From an uncultured Myxococcales bacterium (GTDB taxonomy: Bacteria > Myxococcota_A > Bradymonadia > Bradymonadales > Bradymonadaceae), in contig CAJXPN010000361.1 of the NCBI GenBank assembly GCA_913058025.1, positions 1 through 5,543 on the forward strand: a stretch of DNA of 5,543 nucleotides. The letters are read 5' to 3'. Of this stretch, positions 1-5,493 are shown in pieces (within the stretch, counting starts at the first letter, position 1; every line of letters begins with the position of its first letter). A model generated the notes under the pieces. It ran no database searches. It had not been told where the DNA came from and was given only the letters and a program-made list of their open reading frames with translations. The translations under genes and the position numbers were made by a program.

Positions 1-29
1 CGGCAGCTTCAGATGTGTATAAGAGACAG
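1..29 (+). other. Nextera read-1 adapter (assembly contamination)
   Basis: Bases 11-29 are exactly the Tn5 mosaic-end sequence AGATGTGTATAAGAGACAG used in Nextera library kits, and bases 1-10 match the adjoining read-1 adapter tail (CGGCAGCGTC) except for T instead of G at base 8. This is synthetic library sequence, not genomic. Native sequence begins at about base 30. Open reading frames that start here, with the N-terminus MCIRDS, are artefacts. Confidence 0.98.
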
Positions 30-453
30 CCACGATCCCCGCCACGTCGTAGAGCGGCACCTTCGCGTCCAACCTCAACGCCCACGGCAAACCGATCTCC
101 ACCGGCGTCCACTGCGCGCCGATGATCGTGTCCCCCAACCCCACGTTCGCGTACGTCGTCTCGATCGCCTCGAACCGGTTCGTCGCGAACTGGTAAGGCA
201 GGTAGATCTGGAGCTGCACGTTCCCGCCCACGCCGACCTCGGCGTACACCGCCGCCGACCTCGACACGAACTCCGCCCCCTGCACGCGCTCACCCGTCGA
301 CGACACGAACGTGTCCGAGCCGAACAACAGCCCCGACCCCTTCACGTAGGCCTCCCCCTGGCCCTTCGTCCACGGCCCCGCGCTCGCTGGCGACGCCAAC
401 GCACACACCATCCCGAGCGCGCACGCCCACACCATCCTACTGCTCGAACTCAA
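30..453 (-). CDS. Putative outer-membrane beta-barrel protein, N-terminal part (3' end missing)
   Basis: The minus strand is open from base 453 to the adapter junction: 141 codons plus one base of an unfinished gene. I chose the TTG at 453-451 because GAGGAG lies seven bases upstream. An ATG at 435 lacks a clear ribosome site and would remove the charged start of the signal peptide; an in-frame ATG at 510 would bury it. The protein begins with Ser-rich residues and R6, a hydrophobic core at about 7-20 and a SPASA cleavage motif ending at A25, so export by Sec and cleavage by signal peptidase I are likely. The mature part has alternating polar and hydrophobic stretches rich in Gly and aromatics (QLQIYLPYQF at 80-89) and a GLGDTIIGAQW segment (105-115) followed by LRLDAKVPLYD (126-136). 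This resembles barrel proteins of the Phenol_MetA_deg/transporter type. Family assignment is from pattern memory only. An unrelated secreted protein remains possible. Confidence 0.72.
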
Positions 454-460
454 CGCTTCG

Positions 461-466
461 CTCCTC
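461..466 (-). promoter_or_regulatory. Shine-Dalgarno site deciding a TTG start
   Basis: On the minus strand GAGGAG is followed by seven bases (CGAAGCG) and then TTG at 453-451. This strong match at good spacing is the reason for preferring the TTG start of the left-hand exported protein. The downstream ATG at 435 is preceded by CGAGCAGTAGG, with no comparable site at normal spacing. Confidence 0.6.
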
Positions 467-499
467 GTGTACGGAACCACCTCGACGCCGACTCGAGAC

Positions 500-528
500 A
501 CAATGCTCATGAAGCCACGATGGTTCAA
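500..528 (-). promoter_or_regulatory. Weak sigma-70-like promoter candidate
   Basis: On the minus strand TTGAAC (bases 528-523, four of six matches to TTGACA) is followed by a 17-base spacer and CATTGT (505-500, three of six matches to TATAAT). It points toward the exported-protein gene, with the predicted transcription start roughly 40 bases ahead of the TTG codon. Such matches occur by chance, and promoters in high-GC bacteria often depart from this consensus, so this is only a candidate. Confidence 0.25.
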
Positions 529-540
529 ACCTCTCGACGC

Positions 541-562
541 ACCATGTCACTGATGTGATGGT
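541..562. promoter_or_regulatory. Imperfect dyad in the divergent intergenic region
   Basis: ACCAT at 541-545 and ATGGT at 558-562 form inverted arms about a 12-base spacer. Inside and slightly offset is a second dyad, TCAC-TGAT-GTGA at 547-558. It sits between the divergent exported-protein gene and the 99-residue gene (whole gap 454-619), upstream of the minus-strand promoter candidate, a reasonable place for an operator. The arms are short and chance is a real alternative. No other structure stands out in 454-619. Confidence 0.22.
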
Positions 563-619
563 CCGACACGCCACGCATCGCGCGCATACGGGCCGCGGCC
601 ACTTCACGAAGGGGATACG

Positions 620-919
620 ATGAGCTTCTGGTTTAGAAACTGGTGGGGAGGGAAGGAGCACAACGTGCTGCTCGAAGATCTCCCCAGGCTGCTCCAGACC
701 CTCGAGGAGGCTGACGATGAGCACCCGCAGGTCGACCTCGGCAACAGCGAAGGATTGGTCGTCTCCGTCCACAAGAACGGGCTGGTGATCATCACCGATG
801 ACCAGGACTACGAGTACTTCAAGCGAGGGCTGGACAGAGCCGAGACGCTCGCCCTCATGGGACGCGTCGCGACGCTCGACTTCGACGTGGCGTCGCTGCG
901 GGGTTGGGATGACGGGTGA
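620..919 (+). CDS. Hypothetical protein, 99 residues
   Basis: I do not recognise this family. It is very likely a real gene: AAGGGG at 609-614 sits five bases before the ATG, and the frame is not the antisense of a better gene. The protein opens with an aromatic and basic stretch (MSFWFRNWWGGKE), followed by a probable helix (LLEDLPRLLQTLEEADDEHP, about 17-36), a probable beta pair around 44-60 (GLVVSVHKNGLVIITDD), a second helix with DRAETLALM (about 72-80) and an acidic tail ending GWDDG. There is no signal peptide, clear membrane segment or Cys/His metal motif; it looks like a small soluble alpha/beta protein. Hand-counted G+C over five lines is about 61 %, lower than the flanking genes, and the C-over-G excess on this strand is weaker too. 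It converges on the diiron-oxidase gene with only 22 bases between the stops, and I see no terminator hairpin there. Nothing visible supports a specific role. Confidence 0.8.
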   Translation: MSFWFRNWWGGKEHNVLLEDLPRLLQTLEEADDEHPQVDLGNSEGLVVSVHKNGLVIITDDQDYEYFKRGLDRAETLALMGRVATLDFDVASLRGWDDG

Positions 920-941
920 TTGATACACACGCTCCAAACAC

Positions 942-1685
942 CTAGAACGCCTCGTCCAGGTACCACCCGTCCGCCAGGCTGTGCGGCCCGCCCACCGAAC
1001 GCTCCACCCGACGCGCCCTCGCCTCCCACAGCCCTCGGTACATCTGCAAGAACACGTACGCCCCCAGCTCGAGCCCCTGCTCCACCTGGTAGCGCCCGCG
1101 CTCGCTCGCGCCGTGGTACGCCTCGATGATCTGGTAGAACTCGTCGGCGTGCTCCACGTCGAGCTCCTCATGCGTCGCGTAGTGCACGATCTCGTCGGCT
1201 CCCAGCCAGCCGCGCGCCACGATCGACTCCCCGATCGACGCCGAGATCCCCGAGAACAGATCCTCGATGATCCCCATCATCGCCACGCCCGTGGGCACGT
1301 CGTCGTGCGTGCACACGCCCGTGAGCGTCGCGTTGAACACGCGCACCTCCGGCCACAGCGCGCGCCGCTCGACCTCCGCGCGCTCCACGTCCAGCCGCTC
1401 CAGGAGCTCCAGGAACGTCCGCTCGTGCGACAGCGACATCTTCCCCTCGCCGTGCTCCTCGAGCACGTTGTGGAGCACCGAGAACCTCACCTCCGGCCTC
1501 GGGATCCTCGCCCCCAACACCGCCATCGGCCTCGAGAAGAACACCACCGCGAACAGGAACTGGATCTGCGTCTCGACGAACTCCTCGCGCGTCATCGTCC
1601 CGTCCGCCAGCCCCACAAGGTACGGGCTCTCCATCGCCCTCACCCGCGCCTTCAACTCCGCCACGCGCTCACGAAAACCCAGCAT
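942..1685 (-). CDS. Heme-oxygenase-like diiron oxidase (HDO; iron-containing redox enzyme, TenA/CADD-like fold)
   Basis: A 247-residue protein with the hallmarks of the HDO superfamily, all-helical non-heme diiron oxidases that include UndA, the SznF central domain, BesC, PolF and chlamydial CADD. The likely iron ligands are all present in order: glutamates in the NVLEEHGEG segment (E76/E77, or E80), H87, E141 in MGIIEDLF, and an HxxxDxxH motif at H172, D176, H179. The last four sit almost exactly where I recall CADD's ligands. Members use iron and O2 for C-C cleavage, desaturation or N-oxidation of amino or fatty acids; the substrate here cannot be read from sequence. The start is uncertain: ATG at 1685 follows AGGAGG at only four bases; ATG at 1700 follows GGAGG at nine bases; GTG at 1718 is also in frame. 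I prefer 1685 because the helical domain begins there. It is the last gene of the minus-strand operon, 58 bases after the acyltransferase stop. A TenA-type thiaminase is less likely given the full ligand set. Confidence 0.82.
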   Translation of the reverse strand: MLGFRERVAELKARVRAMESPYLVGLADGTMTREEFVETQIQFLFAVVFFSRPMAVLGARIPRPEVRFSVLHNVLEEHGEGKMSLSHERTFLELLERLDVERAEVERRALWPEVRVFNATLTGVCTHDDVPTGVAMMGIIEDLFSGISASIGESIVARGWLGADEIVHYATHEELDVEHADEFYQIIEAYHGASERGRYQVEQGLELGAYVFLQMYRGLWEARARRVERSVGGPHSLADGWYLDEAF

Positions 1686-1743
1686 CTCTCCTCCTGACAT
1701 GTCCTCGAACCTCCACACGCGCCCCTCTCGGTGCGCCAGCCTC

Positions 1744-2658
1744 TCAGATCGTCGCCGTGCTCATGTGCACGTACGCCACGTCCGCGATGTGCGTCTCACC
1801 ATCCTCGGGGATATGGAACGCGTGGATCGTACACGTCGCGCCCGACACCACCCCCGCGGCCTCGAGCCACGCCAGGTGCTCCAACGCGCGGTCATCCACG
1901 CCGAAGCACGCCACCGCCGGGCCATCCTCGTCCAACAGGCGCTCTCCCGCCCGCACCAGATACTCACCCCACCGCCCCTCGCACTCCTGGGGCGCCAGCG
2001 GGAGGTGCGCCAGCGGCCAGCGCCCCTCTCCCCGCACCAACCTGAGGTCCTTGGAACCGTCCGTACGCACGACCTCGCGAACCTCCCCCGGCGTCAGGTT
2101 CGACCAGCTCGTCGGCCACATCGGCTCCGGGCCGAACCGCGCCGCGGCCAACACCTCGGGCTCCACGAAGAACAGACGGAGCACCGCCGCAGGCTCGAGC
2201 AACCGCCCCGCGTGCGCGCCGCGTATGCTCCGGGTCACGTCCCCGCCGTCCCCGCGCATCGCGGCGCCGAACAACAACCTCCAGCCGCCCAGGTCCGACC
2301 GCTTCCACCACTCCTTGAGCGCGTGCCACGCCATCCGGCGCGCCACCCCGCCGCCTCTGTGACCCGGCGCGAGCTTGTAGTCCCCGAAATAGAGCGACGG
2401 CACGCGCCCGCCCTCCACCTCGACGTCTCGCCACACGCCAGCGAGCGTGCCGACGGCGCGGCCCTGGTCGAGCACGACCATGAACCTCGCGAGCCCCATC
2501 TGGGAGAAGAACGGGTGGTACTCCGGGCCGTGGTCGATCGTGAACGCGTCGTCGTCGAGCGGGTACTCGATCGCCCCCTCCAGCGCCCTCAGGTCCTCCA
2601 CGTACCGGTCGAGCTCGTACGACTCCACGATCCTGAACGTCACCTCGCGATCACCCAT
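1744..2658 (-). CDS. GNAT-family acyltransferase with long C-terminal extension
   Basis: A 304-residue protein whose N-terminal half looks like a GCN5-related N-acyltransferase. The strand before motif A is FMVVLDQGRAVGTLAGVW (59-76), and motif A is YKLAPGHRGGGVARRM (94-109), where R101-G-G-G-V-A106 fits the acyl-CoA pyrophosphate-binding pattern R/Q-x-x-G-x-G/A. A typical GNAT domain is about 150 residues. The remaining roughly 150 residues are unassigned; they include PAVACFGVDDRALEHLAWLE and end in a short strand-like region. This could be a degenerate second GNAT fold, which I cannot confirm. Such enzymes transfer an acyl group from CoA or a carrier protein to an amine; the acceptor is unknown. 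The ATG at 2658 lies inside the end of the DUF3419 gene, giving an eight-base overlap, with a GAGGGG-type ribosome site in that gene's last codons, so the two are probably translationally coupled. The next gene starts 58 bases downstream. Confidence 0.77.
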   Translation of the reverse strand: MGDREVTFRIVESYELDRYVEDLRALEGAIEYPLDDDAFTIDHGPEYHPFFSQMGLARFMVVLDQGRAVGTLAGVWRDVEVEGGRVPSLYFGDYKLAPGHRGGGVARRMAWHALKEWWKRSDLGGWRLLFGAAMRGDGGDVTRSIRGAHAGRLLEPAAVLRLFFVEPEVLAAARFGPEPMWPTSWSNLTPGEVREVVRTDGSKDLRLVRGEGRWPLAHLPLAPQECEGRWGEYLVRAGERLLDEDGPAVACFGVDDRALEHLAWLEAAGVVSGATCTIHAFHIPEDGETHIADVAYVHMSTATI

Positions 2659-3616
2659 GCTCCCCCCTCACCGCCACCTCGATCCGGTTGTAGAACAGGC
2701 TCCGGTCACGCTCGAGCAGGCTCGCGCCCAGCGCGTCGTCGAACACGAAGTCTGGCGCGAAGAACGGCCTCAGGTCTCGCGTGTTGTTCAGCTGCCTGAT
2801 CACGATCCACGTCCCCGGCGCACACGACGCCCTGAGCGCGTCCGCCCAGGACTTCGTGAGCGCGTCGTCCGACCAGTCGAACACGTTCGACAGACTCACC
2901 ACGCCGTACTCCGACAGGTCCGGGACGTCCGTGAGCGAACCCTCCATCAGCTCGACCTCGAGCGCCCTCCCCTCCCCGATGTAGCCAGGCTCGTGCCCCT
3001 CGACGTACCTCCCCAACATCACGTGATGGAGGAACGGGTTCTCCCACGCCCCGGGCGCGCTCAAGCCGCGCTCGAACACGCCCTGGAAGTAGCGAGGGTA
3101 TGAACCGGGCTCGGCGTGCTGCGTCGCGGCCTCGGTGAACATCACGTCGAGCAGCGGGTGGTACAACGCCACCTCGAACGCCACCGGCCAGTATGGCGAC
3201 GCGAACCACCGCCCTCGCGACGCCTCGCGCTCGGCCTCCGGCGTCCCCGCATCGAAGAACCTCTCGACCTCGGCCTCCGAGGTCACCAGGTCCACGATCG
3301 CCTGGCGCAGCACCCGGAACAGCCCCTCGAACTCGCCCGACTGGTTCAGCCCGTCGGAGCGCGCGTCACCGAGGTTGAGCGCGGAGACATCACCCCTCTC
3401 GATCGCCTCGGCCTTGCGGCGCACGTGGTCGAGCTGCCTCGGGTTGAAGTCGAACCCCACCACGCGCGCCTCCGGGTGCGCGCGCTTGAGCTCGAAGAGC
3501 GTGCAACCGCCCGACGCCACGCACAACGCGGCGCGAGGCGTCACGCGCGCGAGCAGCTCCAGCTCCGGGGTCGGGTCCTCTCGCACGACGGCGAACTTCA
3601 ACGTGGGCTCTCGCAT
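2651..3616 (-). CDS. DUF3419 (BtaA-like) SAM-dependent 3-amino-3-carboxypropyl transferase-like protein
   Basis: A 321-residue protein matching the DUF3419 pattern. Order of features: FAVVREDPTPELELL (8-22); a SAM-site glycine loop ALCVASGGCT (30-39); GFDFNPRQLDHVRRKAEAI (54-72), the family's D-x-N-P-x-Q signature with D56, N58, P59 and Q61; SLSNVFDW (241-248); VIRQLNN (272-278); and a C-terminal RDRSLFYNRIEVAV (303-316). The best-known member, BtaA, moves the 3-amino-3-carboxypropyl group of SAM onto diacylglycerol in betaine-lipid (DGTS) synthesis. No BtaB-like N-methyltransferase lies beside it, and this protein is shorter than BtaA as I remember it (about 400 residues), so the acceptor may be different. 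The ATG at 3616 was chosen because AAGGAG precedes it by five bases; an in-frame ATG at 3649 has no such site. It is the first gene of the minus-strand operon and diverges from egtB across a 180-base gap. No signal peptide or membrane segment is visible; location is probably cytoplasmic or peripheral. Confidence 0.83.
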   Translation of the reverse strand: MREPTLKFAVVREDPTPELELLARVTPRAALCVASGGCTLFELKRAHPEARVVGFDFNPRQLDHVRRKAEAIERGDVSALNLGDARSDGLNQSGEFEGLFRVLRQAIVDLVTSEAEVERFFDAGTPEAEREASRGRWFASPYWPVAFEVALYHPLLDVMFTEAATQHAEPGSYPRYFQGVFERGLSAPGAWENPFLHHVMLGRYVEGHEPGYIGEGRALEVELMEGSLTDVPDLSEYGVVSLSNVFDWSDDALTKSWADALRASCAPGTWIVIRQLNNTRDLRPFFAPDFVFDDALGASLLERDRSLFYNRIEVAVRGEHG

Positions 3617-3796
3617 GGACGCTCCTTCCGAGGACATGGCCGACGCCACGCAGCATAGCGGCGCCGAGAGGTCGCGAAAACCACAGCCTCGCGCACCTTT
3701 TCACGCACACGCGCATTGCACCTGTGCACGCTTCACTTCCACGCTCCCGTGTACTTATTCTCCGGGACCCACAACCGCATCGTTCAGGACACCAAC
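3617..3796. promoter_or_regulatory. Divergent promoter region between the DUF3419 operon and egtB
   Basis: The 180 bases contain no gene. Transcription must leave in both directions. Toward egtB, TTCACT (3732-3737) and TATTCT (3756-3761), 18 bases apart, are the best sigma-70-like pair at four of six matches each, about 35 bases before the ATG. Toward the DUF3419 operon, TATGCT on the minus strand (3657-3652) is a -10-like hexamer without a convincing -35 box. AGGA at 3786-3789, seven bases before the egtB ATG, is its ribosome site. Individual promoter boxes are weak; the region's function is inferred from gene directions. Confidence 0.5.
3717..3728. promoter_or_regulatory. Inverted repeat TGCAC-CT-GTGCA, candidate operator
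   Basis: A perfect 5-2-5 inverted repeat lies just upstream of the egtB -35-like box and within the shared divergent region. Its position would suit a dimeric regulator controlling egtB, the DUF3419 operon or both. Twelve bases of dyad in a GC-rich region can arise by chance, and I cannot assign a regulator family. Confidence 0.3.
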
Positions 3797-5080
3797 ATGA
3801 TCGCACCGACGACCCACGCAGGACGCTCGCTGCTCGCGAGCTACCTCAAAGTTCGCCAGGCGACCGACGCGCTCTCTGCCCCGCTGACCGCCGAAGACCA
3901 CGTCGTCCAGACGGCCGACTTCGTCAGCCCGACGAAGTGGCACATGGCGCACACGAGCTGGTTCTTCGAGACCTTCCTCCTCGCGCCGCACCTGCCCGAG
4001 TACGAGCCGCTCGACCCGAAGTACGCCTACATCTTCAACTCGTACTACAACGCGGTGGGCCCGCAGTTCTCGCGCCCCCACCGCGGCATGCTCTCGCGCC
4101 CGACCGTCTCCCAGGTGCGCGCCTACCGCGCCCACGTCGACGCCGGCATGACCGAGCTGCTCTCGCGCCGCGCAGGCGACGACGAGATCTCCAGGCTCGT
4201 CACCATCGGCCTCCACCACGAGCAGCAGCACCAGGAGCTCCTGCTCACCGACATCAAGCACGTCCTCGCGTTCAACCCCCTCGAGCCCGCCTACCGCGAG
4301 GACCTCGAGCTACCGATCGGTGAGGACCCCGGGGCCGTCGCGTGGCTCCCCTTCGAGGCGGGCCTCGTCGAGATCGGACACGAGGGCGACGGCTTCTGCT
4401 TCGACAATGAGCTCCCCCGCCACACCGCCTACCTCCACGCCTTCGAGATCGCCGACCGCCCCGTCACACACACCGACTACCTCGCGTTCATCCAGGACGG
4501 CGGCTACAGGCGCCCCGAGCTCTGGCTCTCCGACGGGTGGTCGCAGGTCCAGTCGCGCGGCTGGGACGCCCCCCTCTACTGGCTGCGCTGCGAAGACGGC
4601 GGCCCCTCCCGCGCCTTCACGCTCGGCGGCGCGCGCGCCATCGACCCGCACGCGCCCGTCTGCCACCTGAGCTACTACGAGGCCGACGCCTTCGCGACGT
4701 GGTCCGGCGCGCGCCTCCCCACCGAGCACGAGTGGGAGCACGCAGCCGCCACGCACGGCGCGCTCGGCGCCCACGACAACCTCGTCGAGCGCGACCTCCT
4801 CCAGCCCGCCTCTCACCCCTCACCCGAGGGCGCGCTGCGCCAGTGCTTCGGCGACGTCTGGGAGTGGACCTCCTCGGCCTACTCCGCCTACCCCGGCTAC
4901 CAGCAGGCGCCCGGCGCGCTGGGCGAGTACAACGGCAAGTTCATGTGCAACGCGTTCGTACTTCGCGGCGGCTCATGCGTCACGCCGCGCTCCCACGTCC
5001 GCCACACCTACCGAAACTTCTTCTCCCCCGAGTCCCGCTGGCAGTTCACCGGCCTGCGGCTCGCCCGAGACCCCTCCTGA
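3797..5080 (+). CDS. egtB: Ergothioneine biosynthesis protein EgtB (hercynine oxygenase, C-S bond forming)
   Basis: A 427-residue non-heme iron(II) sulfoxide synthase that uses O2 to join hercynine to a thiol donor (gamma-glutamylcysteine or cysteine) in ergothioneine synthesis; cytoplasmic. The N-terminal DinB-like helical domain (about 10-165) carries the three-histidine iron site: H52 in KWHMAHTSWFFE, and H141 and H145 in HEQQH. The C-terminal FGE-sulfatase (C-type-lectin-like) domain (about 180-427) has the FDNELPRH segment, RLPTEHEWEHAA, GDVWEW, YNGKFM (378-383), LRGGSC (389-394) and the RWQFTGLRLA ending (414-423), all typical of EgtB. Length fits the family. I chose ATG 3797, with AGGA seven bases upstream and the family-like start; the frame is open further upstream to a TTG at 3716 that lacks support. 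egtD follows after 17 bases, so the two form an operon. Whether the donor is cysteine or gamma-glutamylcysteine is not decided by what I can see, and no egtA or egtC is in view. The formylglycine-generating enzyme FGE is excluded by the DinB domain. Confidence 0.96.
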   Translation: MIAPTTHAGRSLLASYLKVRQATDALSAPLTAEDHVVQTADFVSPTKWHMAHTSWFFETFLLAPHLPEYEPLDPKYAYIFNSYYNAVGPQFSRPHRGMLSRPTVSQVRAYRAHVDAGMTELLSRRAGDDEISRLVTIGLHHEQQHQELLLTDIKHVLAFNPLEPAYREDLELPIGEDPGAVAWLPFEAGLVEIGHEGDGFCFDNELPRHTAYLHAFEIADRPVTHTDYLAFIQDGGYRRPELWLSDGWSQVQSRGWDAPLYWLRCEDGGPSRAFTLGGARAIDPHAPVCHLSYYEADAFATWSGARLPTEHEWEHAAATHGALGAHDNLVERDLLQPASHPSPEGALRQCFGDVWEWTSSAYSAYPGYQQAPGALGEYNGKFMCNAFVLRGGSCVTPRSHVRHTYRNFFSPESRWQFTGLRLARDPS

Positions 5081-5097
5081 CACACAGGACGCCACAC

Positions 5098-5493
5098 ATG
5101 CTCGAGCGTCAACGCTCCGCGACCGCACACGACCGCTTCCTCGCCGAGGTCCTCTCGGGGCTGCGCGCCTCCCCTCGCCAGCTCCCCAGCAAGTACTTCT
5201 ACGACGCCGCAGGCTCCGAGCTCTTCGAGCGAATCTGCGACCTGCCCGAGTACTACCTCACGCGCACCGAGCTCGCGGTCATGCGCGACCAGGGCGACGA
5301 GATCGCGCTGGCGATCGGCCCCGACGCGCTCGTCGTCGAGTTCGGCAGCGGCGCCGGCGTCAAGACTCGCCTGCTCCTCGAGGCGCTGGACTCGCCCCGC
5401 GGCTACGTCCCCGTCGAGATCAGCTCGACCGCGCTCGAGGCCTCCGTCGTCGAGCTCCGCCGCGACCTCCCGGGCCTCGAGATCGCCCCCGTC
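5098..5493 (+). CDS. egtD: L-histidine N-alpha-methyltransferase EgtD, N-terminal part (cut by adapter)
   Basis: EgtD uses three SAM molecules to trimethylate the alpha-amine of histidine to hercynine, the EgtB substrate. The 132 native codons hold the family's signature: PSKYFYDAAGSELFERI (30-46) with the following LPEYYLTRTE (49-58), the histidine-binding region; the SAM motif VVEFGSGAGVKTRLLL (79-94); and GYVPVEISSTAL (102-113), the acidic residue after the second strand. The full protein is usually about 320 residues, so more than half is missing. The frame continues into the Nextera adapter as LSLIHI, which is not native; the last real codon is GTC at 5491-5493. The ATG has AGGA eight bases upstream, and its leader (CAGGACGCCA) resembles that of egtB (CAGGACACCA). 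The truncation is technical, so this is not a pseudogene. Confidence 0.95.

Noticed and set aside
11..29. Tn5/IS50 mosaic end suggesting a native transposon
   Set aside because: The sequence continues into read-1 and read-2 adapter tails, and the right end carries an index and P7 bases, so both copies come from library preparation. There is no transposase gene.
13..558. Plus-strand 181-codon frame beginning MCIRDS
   Set aside because: It starts inside the Nextera adapter and then runs antisense to the exported-protein gene; the product is Arg/His/Pro-rich, typical of a shadow frame in GC-rich DNA.
920..941. Possible bidirectional terminator between the convergent 99-residue and HDO genes
   Set aside because: The 22-base gap has no convincing stem-loop or T-run; only short chance complementarities such as GGTG/CACC.
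437..1171. Minus-strand 244-codon frame across the small plus gene and the end of the HDO gene
   Set aside because: It is in a different frame from the HDO gene, spans an intergenic gap and covers the 99-residue gene antisense; no ribosome site or recognisable motif.
942..1685. TenA thiaminase or PqqC instead of a diiron oxidase
   Set aside because: The protein has the ordered Glu/His ligand set ending in HxxxDxxH, which fits HDO enzymes; no thi or pqq genes are nearby.
1267..2799. Plus-strand open frame of 510 codons
   Set aside because: It is antisense to the diiron-oxidase, GNAT and DUF3419 genes and crosses their boundaries. Its composition is Arg/Pro/His/Ser-rich with no domain, as expected for a stop-poor shadow frame.
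30..5493. tRNA, rRNA, CRISPR array, riboswitch or prophage signatures
   Set aside because: Intergenic gaps are at most 180 bases and hold no repeat array, cloverleaf or phage gene that I could see on either strand.
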